From Porphyromonadaceae bacterium UBA7141 (GTDB lineage Bacteria; Bacteroidota; Bacteroidia; Bacteroidales; Muribaculaceae), in assembly GCA_002491945.1 (NCBI GenBank), contig DKWX01000048.1, forward strand, positions 1 through 19,537: a DNA stretch of 19,537 bases, read 5' to 3'. Positions 5,943 to 12,775 of this stretch are shown piece by piece; position 1 is the stretch's first letter, and the number at the start of each line of letters is the position of its first letter. The notes beneath the pieces are model-generated. The model searched no databases. It had not been told where the DNA came from and saw only the letters and a list, made by a program, of their open reading frames with translations. The translations under genes were made by a program, and so were the position numbers.

Positions 5943-7265
5943 CTACTGCAGAGAGGCAAGGTAATCGGCCACAACAAAGGTGGAGCCTCCGACGTAGACC
6001 ACATCGTCCGGCTTCGAGTCGCTCACCGCCATCTCACAGGCATCGGCCACACCGGAGTCACACAGACGGCATTGCAGCCCATGGCCCCGCAGGATTTTCT
6101 CCAGATCCGGGGCAGGCATGGCGCGGGGCACTGATGCCCGGGTGACATAGAAAGTAGCCTCGCGAGGCAGCAGCCGCACGATATGAGGCACATCCTTGTC
6201 GTTGACAAATCCTATCACCATGCGCAGAGCCGCGGCGGGGTCAGCAGAGGTGCGGCGATTTGCCCACACCTCCTGAAGCTGATGCATTGTGTGGCGCAGC
6301 CCGGCCTCATTATGCCCGGTATCGCATATCGTAAGCGGAGAGGGGGAGGTAATCATCCAGCGTCCGGCAAGCCCGGTACGCTCCGTTACCTGCTCCAGAC
6401 CGTCGTGCAGAGCCTCGGAAGAGATTTCAATCCCCAGAGAGCGGAGAGTCTCCACCTCATGAATCACAGTGTTGATATTCTCTATCTGATACTCCCCACC
6501 GAGCGGCGAGCGGAATGGGCCGCAAGCCACAGTATCGGCCTCCAGAGTGCCGTCTGCCGACGACAGATGCGGATTTATAAGTCTCATCTCATCGCAGGCA
6601 AAGCGTAGCGGAGTGCCCGTGGCGGCAGCGTGATGGATGAACACGTCGCGCACCCCACCTTCGGCATATCCCACCACCGCAGGGATGCCCGGCTTAAATA
6701 TGCCGGCCTTCTCGGCTGCAATCTTTTCAAGAGAATCGCCGAGAAACTGCATATGGTCGAACGAAATGTTGGTCACCACCGTAGAGACAGGGGTGATGAT
6801 ATTAGTGGAGTCAAGGCGTCCGCCCATACCGACTTCGATTACAGCAAAATCCACACCTTCGGCAGCAAACCAGTCGAAAGCCATCATCATCGTCAGCTCG
6901 AAAAAAGAGGGGTGGCCGTCGTAGTCGCACTTTTGCCAGCGTTCCACGAAATCAATTACCTTCTCTTCCGGAATCATACAGCCGTCTACACGCATGCGCT
7001 CCCGGAAGTCGGCAAGATGCGGCGAAGTGTAAAGTCCGGTCTTATAACCCTGTGCCTGAAGCACAGAGGCCAGCATATGCGAGGTCGAGCCTTTGCCGTT
7101 GGTGCCGCCGACATGAATCGAACGGAACAGTCGATGTGGATTGCCGAAAAAATTATCAAGGGCTATCGATGTGTCAAGTCCGGGTTTATAGGCGGCTGCC
7201 CCGATGCGTGAGAACATCGGCAGTTGGGAGAAGAGAAAATCAAGAGCTTCCTTATAAGTCATCAT
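5943..7265 (-). CDS. folC: Folylpolyglutamate synthase / dihydrofolate synthase
   Basis: A 440-residue Mur-ligase-type enzyme that adds glutamate to folates and, in the bifunctional form, joins dihydropteroate and glutamate. Visible motifs: ATP-binding P-loop GGTNGKGST (53-61) followed by SHMLASVLQAQGYKTGLYTSPHL; the family segment VGMGGRLDSTNIITPVSTVVTNISFDHMQFLGDSLEKIAAEKAGIFKPGIPAVVG with the carbamylated-lysine/metal region; and DTGHNEAGLRHTM opening the C-terminal domain. Length is normal. Two in-frame ATGs (7265 and 7262) are adjacent and equally possible. It is cytoplasmic. The CHR transporter pair lies upstream on the same strand, separated by 105 bp carrying a repeated semi-palindrome and a possible promoter. 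Its 3' end abuts an arm of copy B. Confidence 0.95.
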   Translation of the reverse strand: MMTYKEALDFLFSQLPMFSRIGAAAYKPGLDTSIALDNFFGNPHRLFRSIHVGGTNGKGSTSHMLASVLQAQGYKTGLYTSPHLADFRERMRVDGCMIPEEKVIDFVERWQKCDYDGHPSFFELTMMMAFDWFAAEGVDFAVIEVGMGGRLDSTNIITPVSTVVTNISFDHMQFLGDSLEKIAAEKAGIFKPGIPAVVGYAEGGVRDVFIHHAAATGTPLRFACDEMRLINPHLSSADGTLEADTVACGPFRSPLGGEYQIENINTVIHEVETLRSLGIEISSEALHDGLEQVTERTGLAGRWMITSPSPLTICDTGHNEAGLRHTMHQLQEVWANRRTSADPAAALRMVIGFVNDKDVPHIVRLLPREATFYVTRASVPRAMPAPDLEKILRGHGLQCRLCDSGVADACEMAVSDSKPDDVVYVGGSTFVVADYLASLQ

Positions 7266-7299
7266 ATCAAGGATGAATTGTGAATTTATAATTCTGGGG

Positions 7300-7363
7300 T
7301 TAGCGCTAATATAGTGTTAGATCCAGACACTGTCAAAGCGGGTTATGTGTTAGATTCAGACAC
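7300..7363 (-). promoter_or_regulatory. Repeated 17-bp semi-palindrome and palindrome upstream of folC
   Basis: GTGTTAGATCCAGACAC (7314-7330) recurs as GTGTTAGATTCAGACAC (7347-7363), one base different and 33 bp apart, about three helical turns. Each has inverted GTGT/ACAC ends. Closer to folC is the perfect palindrome TTAGCGCTAA (7300-7309). On the minus strand the nearer repeat sits exactly between TTGACA and TATATT with a 17-nt gap. That looks like a classical sigma-70 promoter with an operator in its spacer, although Bacteroidetes normally use TTTG/TAnnTTTG boxes. Likely regulatory; the regulator is unknown. Confidence 0.45.
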
Positions 7364-7370
7364 GCTAATC

Positions 7371-7979
7371 TTAAAGGCCATAGAGCAGATATCCGGTGAG
7401 TCCGGCCATCAAGATTACCAGAATCGGATGTATCGACCTCCGGCCTCCCCGCCATGGGAATTTGAAATATACCAGACAAAACGCCACAGCCGAGATGATA
7501 ATATTGGCCACCAGTTGCCAAGTGATGCGGTTGGGATTGAAATTGGCAGTATTCATCAGCATTATGGCGGCCGATGCGATCAGCCCTACCACCACGGGGC
7601 GCAGACCGGAGAAGATAGCCTTGATGGCCCCGCTTTCACGATGGCGGCGGATGAAATGCGAGCTATAGATTACAAGAAAGAAAGATGGCAGCACCACAGC
7701 CAGTGTGGCCATCAGAGAACCGAGTATTCCCCATAACGGAGAGGCAAGAGCCGGATTCACCTGTCCGGGAGCCACATAACCGATATATGTAGCCGAATTG
7801 ATACCGATAGGGCCGGGCGTCATCTGAGATATGGCCACAATGTCGGTAAACATAGTCTCCGTAATCCATCCGGGGTCCACTACAGCATGTTCCACAAGCG
7901 ACAGCATGGCGTAACCGCCGCCGAACCCGAAGATGCCTATTTTCAGATAGGCCCATATAAGTTTGAGATATATATTCAT
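7371..7979 (-). CDS. CHR-family (chromate-type) transporter, second half-size subunit
   Basis: A 202-residue half-length CHR protein. It begins MNIYLKLIWAYLKIGIFGFGGGYAMLSLVEHAVVD, carrying the conserved FGGGYAM motif. It continues with AISQMTPGPIGINSATYIGY (the PGP motif) and hydrophobic segments consistent with about six membrane helices. Short CHR proteins usually come as adjacent pairs acting together as a chromate/sulfate-type anion antiporter, and the partner lies 8 bp upstream on the same strand. Natural substrates in gut anaerobes are not established, so 'chromate' is a family label only. The start ATG at 7979 agrees with the family's N-terminus. Confidence 0.88.
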   Translation of the reverse strand: MNIYLKLIWAYLKIGIFGFGGGYAMLSLVEHAVVDPGWITETMFTDIVAISQMTPGPIGINSATYIGYVAPGQVNPALASPLWGILGSLMATLAVVLPSFFLVIYSSHFIRRHRESGAIKAIFSGLRPVVVGLIASAAIMLMNTANFNPNRITWQLVANIIISAVAFCLVYFKFPWRGGRRSIHPILVILMAGLTGYLLYGL

Positions 7980-7987
7980 TTTGTGGA

Positions 7988-8677
7988 TTACATTTCGGAA
8001 TTCTTACTTGAGTGGCCGGATTCGTCATCAGATGCGTCCTTGCCTGCATCGGGCGAGGCAGATTCCACGGGAGCAATACCGCCGTCCGACTTTATCCGGG
8101 CCAGGCGGCGCAGACTCCATTTCCAATAGGCGTAGCCTCCGGCAGCCCCGAGGACGATGTAGAGAATCGGGTTGGAGACGAATCCGATATTGATTGAAAT
8201 CATCAGAGCCACAATAAGAGGAATCCACACCGTTTTCCACCCGATACCGGCCGCTTTGGCCGATGTCAGCACCGGAGCCACGATAAGAGCGACTACCGCC
8301 GGGCGGATTCCCATGAAAATAGCCGAGATAATGTGATTGTTCTTTATGGTGTCAGGGGTAAGGAAAATGGCTATCGCAAGAATAATCAGAAACGACGGCA
8401 GAATAGAACCCAGAGCCGCCATGGCGCTCCCCCGGATACCGTGAAGGCGATCGCCTACCACAGTGGCGATATTCACCGCAAGAATGCCCGGCATGGATTG
8501 TGCCACAGCAAGAAGGTCGAGAAACTCATCGCGTTCTATCCAGCGATGGGTGTCGACAATCTCACGTTCGATAATCGAAATCATGGCCCAGCCGCCGCCG
8601 AAAGTAAACGCACCTATTTTAAAGAAAGAGGAAAAAAGCTGACGATAGAGCTTACGTTGCGTCACCTCTTGTGTCAT
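7988..8677 (-). CDS. CHR-family (chromate-type) transporter, first half-size subunit
   Basis: A 229-residue half-length CHR protein, first of the pair. It starts MTQEVTQRKLYRQLFSSFFKIGAFTFGGGWAMISIIEREIVD with the FGGGWAM motif, then LLAVAQSMPGILAVNIATVVG. The usual PGP is PGI here, whereas the partner keeps PGP, so the halves have diverged. Several membrane helices follow. After them comes a hydrophilic tail of about 40 residues (KSDGGIAPVESASPDAGK onward) rich in Asp, Ser and Glu, probably cytoplasmic. I place the start at the ATG at 8677; an in-frame extension to 8812 would only translate repeat copy C and does not resemble CHR proteins. Copy C lies immediately upstream, so this pair's promoter is probably in or affected by it. 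Confidence 0.88.
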   Translation of the reverse strand: MTQEVTQRKLYRQLFSSFFKIGAFTFGGGWAMISIIEREIVDTHRWIERDEFLDLLAVAQSMPGILAVNIATVVGDRLHGIRGSAMAALGSILPSFLIILAIAIFLTPDTIKNNHIISAIFMGIRPAVVALIVAPVLTSAKAAGIGWKTVWIPLIVALMISINIGFVSNPILYIVLGAAGGYAYWKWSLRRLARIKSDGGIAPVESASPDAGKDASDDESGHSSKNSEM

Positions 8678-8687
8678 AAGTATAAAT

Positions 8688-8900
8688 AAGTATTCAAATT
8701 TAGACGAGAGTAAGCGAAAGGAAATCATTCCTACAATCTGCTGCTTCCTTCTGTCGGCCGCTTCCGGAGTGTCGCTCGATAGAATATGTTGATATCCTCC
8801 TTCACTCCGCACCGGAATCGACTTAAAAAACAGGCCCGCATATTGTATAGATTAAATGTGAACACTTACTTGGATAATATAAGTAAGCGTTCAGATATCT
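8688..8900 (+). repeat. Dispersed non-coding element, copy C
   Basis: Inner unit 8688-8871, 184 bp, the same length as in copy A. The left arm is aagtattcaaattta (8688-8702), shortened; the right arm is TTAAATGTGAACACTTACTT (8852-8871). The flank ggata after the right arm matches copy A's ggatga. Ten bases further on is a new arm in the opposite sense, aagtaagcgttcagatatct (8881-8900). The core contains CTCCTTCACTCC and the aatcgact-plus-A-run segment shared by all copies. It begins 10 bp from the CHR start codon, so it fills the whole upstream region of the CHR pair. Confidence 0.85.
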
Positions 8901-8930
8901 TACTCATCGGCACGTATATTCACATAGCTG

Positions 8931-8986
8931 CGCGCAGCCATGCTTCCCTCTCAAAAGCCGTGGGCGGAGGAGGGAACGGCTGCGCG
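8931..8986 (-). terminator. Competing hairpins downstream of cydB, probable terminator
   Basis: On the minus strand AGCCGT (8981-8976) pairs with ACGGCT (8961-8956) and is followed directly by TTTTGA, as in a short intrinsic terminator 44 nt after the cydB stop. A larger alternative uses part of the same bases: CGCGCAGCC (8931-8939) with GGCTGCGCG (8978-8986), and inside it TTCCCTC (8944-8950) with GAGGGAA (8970-8976). A 12-base palindrome GCTGCGCGCAGC (8927-8938) sits at its edge. The rest of the gap between copy C and cydB shows nothing else. Confidence 0.55.
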
Positions 8987-9024
8987 ACAGAAGTATTATA
9001 GCTACAAAACGGAAGGCAATCGGG

Positions 9025-10170
9025 TCAATGCGATGCCTGAGCCTCCGACTCGGATATCTTTCTTCGGTCGATCATTCGCCATACATACCATATGTAAGCC
9101 AGAACGAACGGCACCAGAATGCTCACATAGGCCATACACTTCAAAGTGAATTCCGAAGAAGAGGCATTGCGAATCGAAAGCGATGACTCCGGCGAAGAAA
9201 GCGAGGGGAAGAAAGGCGTATCATTAAACCCTGCGAGCCATATCAGGGCCATCACCGTAAGGAAGGTGCCTGCTCCGGCAGCCCAGATTCCCTTGTCGCA
9301 GTCGCGGTGGAGTATAGTGGTGATGATTCCTGTCAGCACGCCGGCCACACCAAGCCCGATCGCTGCCAGCGCGGCTGGCGAGCAGAGCAGGTTATGCCAA
9401 TACTTATAAGGAGTGGTCTCTACGGTAGTGCCAAGAGGAGAGGCATTGAGCACGGTGTAACCTTCCGTAGTGAAAAGAATCGCAAGGAAAGGGAGGAAGC
9501 AGAGCAGGAAGAGCACCGTAGAGCTGATCAGCCGCCGCTGCAGCCAGTCGTTGAATTCCTTCGACGTCACCACCGCATTTTTCACATACAGGATGCCGAG
9601 AATGCGGGCGAGGAAAAGCACGGCAAACCCGAGTGTGAGATTACGCCAGTTGAATATCGCCTCAAACCCATGCGAAGGATTGTCCCAGCGCGAAATCACG
9701 GGAGAGGCAATCTCCAGAATGCTTTCGCGTTCGACGCTGAACTCACCTCCGAAAAAGAACATGGCCACTGCCACTCCGAGCAGCACGCATCCCACGGCAC
9801 CGTTGAGGAACAGAAAGATATCATAAGTGCGGCGTCCGAGCAGATTGCCCGGGCGGGAGCGGTATTCATAACTCACAGCCTGAAGCACGAAACTCAGCAG
9901 AATCAGAATCCAGAGCCAGTATGCGCCGCCGAAACTTGTGGAATAGAACAGCGGAAACGATGCGAAAGCAGCACCGCCGAAAGTGACGAGAGTGGTGAAA
10001 GTGAGTTCCCATTTACGTCCTACGGCACTTACTATCAGCTGACTCCATTGGGCATCCGGAGCCGACAGCAACAGAGTCTGTGCCCCCTGCACGAAAAGCA
10101 GAAACACCAGAATCCCGGCCAGGACAGAAAGGATAATCCACCAGTAATTCTGTAAAAATTCAAGTGTCAT
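9025..10170 (-). CDS. cydB: Cytochrome bd ubiquinol/menaquinol oxidase subunit II
   Basis: A 381-residue multi-helix membrane protein, normal size for CydB. It starts MTLEFLQNYWWIILSVLAGILVFLLFVQGAQTLLL. The family segment KWELTFTTLVTFGGAAFASFPLFYSTSFGGAYW (about 53-85) corresponds to the conserved first-helices region of CydB, and YEYRSRPGN follows at about 101-109. With CydA it forms the quinol-oxidising, oxygen-reducing bd oxidase of the inner membrane. In gut anaerobes this supports respiration at nanomolar oxygen and oxygen scavenging. It follows cydA by 11 bp and must be co-transcribed with it. The tail is hydrophilic and basic (WRMIDRRKISESEAQ). Confidence 0.95.
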   Translation of the reverse strand: MTLEFLQNYWWIILSVLAGILVFLLFVQGAQTLLLSAPDAQWSQLIVSAVGRKWELTFTTLVTFGGAAFASFPLFYSTSFGGAYWLWILILLSFVLQAVSYEYRSRPGNLLGRRTYDIFLFLNGAVGCVLLGVAVAMFFFGGEFSVERESILEIASPVISRWDNPSHGFEAIFNWRNLTLGFAVLFLARILGILYVKNAVVTSKEFNDWLQRRLISSTVLFLLCFLPFLAILFTTEGYTVLNASPLGTTVETTPYKYWHNLLCSPAALAAIGLGVAGVLTGIITTILHRDCDKGIWAAGAGTFLTVMALIWLAGFNDTPFFPSLSSPESSLSIRNASSSEFTLKCMAYVSILVPFVLAYIWYVWRMIDRRKISESEAQASH

Positions 10171-10181
10171 GGCGTTATGTT

Positions 10182-11738
10182 TTATTTATTAAGATCCTTG
10201 CGGGTCGATTTATTTATCCATTTGACCATGATGCTGACCTCAGCGGCAAGCAGGACAGTGAAAATCACGGCAAACATCCAGAAAGTCACAATCACCGAAG
10301 ATGCGGGGATGTTGGAAATAGCCGCGCATGTGGGGAGCAGGTCCTGAACGGTCCATGGCTGACGTCCTACCTCGGCCACAATCCACCCGGCTTCAGAGCA
10401 AATCCACATCAGCGGCACCGATACCATTGCCACAAACTGCATCCAGCGTTGGCGGCATAGGGCATCAGGCCATCTGTAGGCCATCATCATCGCCACGATA
10501 TAGAAAAGGAGGAAATAGCTCCCCAATCCCACCATCACACGGAACGCATAGAACGTCAGAGCCACCGGAGGCACAGCGTCAGAGGGTGATTTGAAATATC
10601 CGTAGCCGAAATAGGGGAAATCAGCCTTAAGCTGCGCAGAGGCCTTCTGCATGGCCGCCGTATCTCCGGCTTCCATAGCCACAGAATATTCTCGCAGTGC
10701 ATTTTGAGCCATTTTGCCACGGCGTATGCGCTCGGGATAGCTGACGGTGCGAACCGTATCGCCATCCACAATATCTATCCCATCGATAATATCATTTATG
10801 CCCGGCACAAAAGCATTCATGTCGTGACGGGCCAGAATCGACAGCCCCTTGGGAATCGACAGCTCAAACAGATAAGGGGGCTCGTCGTTAAAGTATCGCT
10901 TTTCGGGATTCACAATGCCGATTACAGCCAGAGACTGACCGCTCTCGCCGCGATAGAGACCCTCCATAGCTGCCAGCTTCATCGGCTGCGTGCGGGTCAC
11001 CTCGACTGCAGAGCCGTCGCCGGTCCACATGCAGAGCAGCAGCCCCGTCAGTCCGAACCATCCGCCGACCTTGATGGAGCGCAGCGCGAAATCGCGGTTG
11101 CTGCGTCGCCAGAGGAAGAAGCAGCTCACGCCGATTACAAAGACTCCCGACAAAGCCCATCCGCTCAGCACCGAATGAAAGAACTTATTGATGGCCACAG
11201 CTGAAAAGAACGCTCCGAAGTCGACCATCACATTTCTCATCTGGGCCGGATCGAACTCCATCCCCACCGGATACTGCATCCAGGCATTGGCCACCAGAAT
11301 CCATAGAGCGGAGATAGAGGCGCCGATAGCGGTGAGCCATGTGGAGAGAAGGTGGAACCTTGGCGAGACCTTCCCCCATCCGAAAAACATCACAGCTCCG
11401 AAAGTGGCCTCAAGAAAGAATGCCAGAATCCCCTCGATGGCCAGCGGTGCGCCGAAGATATCGCCTACAAACCAGGAGTAATTGCTCCAGTTCGTGCCGA
11501 ATTCAAACTCAAGGATGATTCCCGTAGCCACGCCGATGGCAAAATTAATGGCAAGAAGAGTCATCCAGAATTTGGTGGAGGCAAGCCACTTCTCAGACTT
11601 GGTGCGCAGATAGATGCTTTCCATGATAGCCACAATCACCGACAGTCCGAGAGTGAGAGGGACGAAAAGCCAGTGGAAAATAGCCGTCATGGCAAACTGC
11701 CATCTCGACCAGTCAACTACAGTTATCAGATTATCCAT
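10182..11738 (-). CDS. cydA: Cytochrome bd ubiquinol/menaquinol oxidase subunit I
   Basis: A 518-residue heme-carrying subunit of cytochrome bd oxidase. Expected ligands and motifs are present: H22 in FHWLFVPLTLG (high-spin heme b595), E102 and E110 in IEGILAFFLEATFG (proton path/heme d region), H188 in FFHSVLSGW and M402 in FRVMVGLG (heme b558), and AEVGRQPW (E456, GRQPW 458-462). The Q-loop begins QPMKLAAMEGLYRGESG with K254 and E259 in the quinol-site positions. It includes an insertion-like stretch (about 315-385) with DGIDIVDGDTVRTVSYPERI and a helical, Ala-rich part. The enzyme is likely complete. It is the second gene of the DUF4492-cydA-cydB operon. No cydX-like mini-gene follows cydB, and no cydDC genes are in the window. 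Confidence 0.97.
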   Translation of the reverse strand: MDNLITVVDWSRWQFAMTAIFHWLFVPLTLGLSVIVAIMESIYLRTKSEKWLASTKFWMTLLAINFAIGVATGIILEFEFGTNWSNYSWFVGDIFGAPLAIEGILAFFLEATFGAVMFFGWGKVSPRFHLLSTWLTAIGASISALWILVANAWMQYPVGMEFDPAQMRNVMVDFGAFFSAVAINKFFHSVLSGWALSGVFVIGVSCFFLWRRSNRDFALRSIKVGGWFGLTGLLLCMWTGDGSAVEVTRTQPMKLAAMEGLYRGESGQSLAVIGIVNPEKRYFNDEPPYLFELSIPKGLSILARHDMNAFVPGINDIIDGIDIVDGDTVRTVSYPERIRRGKMAQNALREYSVAMEAGDTAAMQKASAQLKADFPYFGYGYFKSPSDAVPPVALTFYAFRVMVGLGSYFLLFYIVAMMMAYRWPDALCRQRWMQFVAMVSVPLMWICSEAGWIVAEVGRQPWTVQDLLPTCAAISNIPASSVIVTFWMFAVIFTVLLAAEVSIMVKWINKSTRKDLNK

Positions 11739-11779
11739 AACAGAATAATAGTATTACGGGATAAGTAATGGAATTTATG

Positions 11780-11998
11780 TCAGGGTGAGGATGGAGTAGA
11801 GGTCAGGTTATGTCGCACTGCCGCGGCCCTTTCGTAGTCTGATTCATAGTCGCGCTTCAGTATGTCAGGGAAGAAAAACAACTTCACTACCAGAAACAGC
11901 AGAATCAGCTTGACGATGATCAGAGCCCACAAAGTCCTGCCGATAGTCATGTTGCGGAATCCATCGGCATACATATTGAATATATCTTTCAGCGTCAT
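11780..11998 (-). CDS. DUF4492 small membrane protein, cydAB-associated
   Basis: A 72-residue protein starting MTLKDIFNMYADGFRNMTIG, followed by one strong membrane helix (about 21-43: LWALIIVKLILLFLVVKLFFFPD) and a charged C-terminal tail. This is the DUF4492 pattern, a family found upstream of cydA in Bacteroidetes and relatives. Its biochemical role is unknown; a structural or assembly role in the bd oxidase, comparable to CydX/CydY, is an inference from size, topology and linkage. I use the ATG at 11998; a TTG at 12010 would add four residues not seen in the family pattern. It precedes cydA by 41 bp and has a long structured leader upstream. Confidence 0.85.
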   Translation of the reverse strand: MTLKDIFNMYADGFRNMTIGRTLWALIIVKLILLFLVVKLFFFPDILKRDYESDYERAAAVRHNLTSTPSSP

Positions 11999-12046
11999 GG
12001 CATAACACAATAAAGCAGAATGAACATCACAGAATCGACCGGTGCG

Positions 12047-12140
12047 CAGACCCCGCGGTGCCCCGGACCCATGCGGGGAAATCTGACGGCTGCAGAGGCC
12101 GAATACACTTCATCGGCCCCGGCCGGGGGCGGAATCGGCC
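12047..12140 (-). promoter_or_regulatory. GC-rich structured leader of the cyd operon
   Basis: The region before the DUF4492 start is far more GC-rich than other leaders here and folds well. CAGA+CCCCGC (12047-12056) pairs with GCGGGG+TCTG (12073-12085) with an AAA bulge. GGCCGA (12097-12102) pairs with TCGGCC (12113-12118). CCCCGGCCGGGG (12117-12128) is a perfect palindrome, and a second TCGGCC at 12135-12140 allows an alternative fold. This suggests an mRNA-level or anti-termination control, or dyad sites for a regulator. No known riboswitch class is recognised. Confidence 0.4.
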
Positions 12141-12151
12141 AAACGGATATG

Positions 12152-12159
12152 CAAATATA
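12152..12159 (-). promoter_or_regulatory. Predicted -7 box for the DUF4492-cydAB operon
   Basis: Read on the minus strand the box is TATATTTG, an exact TAnnTTTG match. The -33 position is poor (TGAC at 20 nt spacing), which can indicate activator dependence. It predicts a leader of about 145 nt through the GC-rich folded region. Confidence 0.5.
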
Positions 12160-12199
12160 TGAAAAAAATTGCCTCTCCGGTCATTGACTTAGGATTTTT

Positions 12200-12231
12200 T
12201 TTGCTAAGAATGTAAAAAGTTACTACCTTTG
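12200..12231 (+). promoter_or_regulatory. Predicted Bacteroidetes-type promoter for the DUF4494-yggS pair
   Basis: TTTG (12200-12203), a 20-nt spacer and TACCTTTG (12224-12231) match the TTTG/TAnnTTTG consensus at the correct distance. This is the best promoter in the window. It implies a start near 12238 and an untranslated leader of about 80 nt. It is divergent from the cyd promoter 40 bp away. Confidence 0.7.
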
Positions 12232-12319
12232 TCTGAAATTGATGAAGCCTGCCATCCCGAGAGAGCGCCGGCAGAGTCAAAGATTAAGAATAACGACAAC
12301 TGAAAAATCAAAAAAAGCC

Positions 12320-12775
12320 ATGGCCCTTTGGTTTGAATGCAAGATACGCTATGACCGTATGCAAGAGAACGGTGCGGTAAAGAAAGTCAACGAACCCTAT
12401 CTTGTCGATGCCCTCAGCTTCACCGAAGCCGAGTCGCGCATCATCGAAGAGATGAAGCCATTCATATCGGGAGACTTCAGTATCTCGGCCGTAAAAAAGA
12501 CCAAGATATCCGAAATCTTCTTTGATGAGAGCGGCGACAAATATTATATGGTGAAATACAATATCATTACCCTCGACGAGAAGAGCGGCGTAGAGAAGAA
12601 AGTGGCCGTATTCACAATGGTGCAGGCGGCAGACTTCGACTCGGCGCTGGTCAACTTCCGCGAAGGTATGAAAGGCACCCTCGCAGACTACGAAATAGCC
12701 TCAATCACCGAAACAATGGTGATGGACGTATTCCCGATTGATCTTGGCGGCAAAGCCGAAAACACAGTAGAGTAA
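12320..12775 (+). CDS. DUF4494 protein of unknown function
   Basis: A 151-residue soluble protein starting MALWFECKIRYDRMQENGAV. The segment VNEPYLVDALSFTEAESRIIEEMKPFISGDFSISAVKKTKISEIFF is the DUF4494 hallmark in Bacteroidetes. No catalytic motif, signal peptide or membrane helix is visible; it looks like an alpha/beta fold with many charged residues. No function is established. I reject the longer in-frame start near 12239 because it would begin at the predicted transcription start and the added residues are low-complexity and basic. Its stop overlaps the next start in TAATG, so it is translationally coupled to the YggS protein, the only functional hint available. Confidence 0.85.
   Translation: MALWFECKIRYDRMQENGAVKKVNEPYLVDALSFTEAESRIIEEMKPFISGDFSISAVKKTKISEIFFDESGDKYYMVKYNIITLDEKSGVEKKVAVFTMVQAADFDSALVNFREGMKGTLADYEIASITETMVMDVFPIDLGGKAENTVE

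Noticed and set aside
8678..8812. 45-residue N-terminal extension of the first CHR transporter
   Set aside because: The extension lies wholly in repeat copy C and does not resemble CHR N-termini; the ATG at 8677 begins the family-like sequence.
12239..12319. Upstream in-frame start for the DUF4494 gene
   Set aside because: It coincides with the predicted transcription start of a consensus promoter, and the DUF4494 family begins at MALWFECKI.
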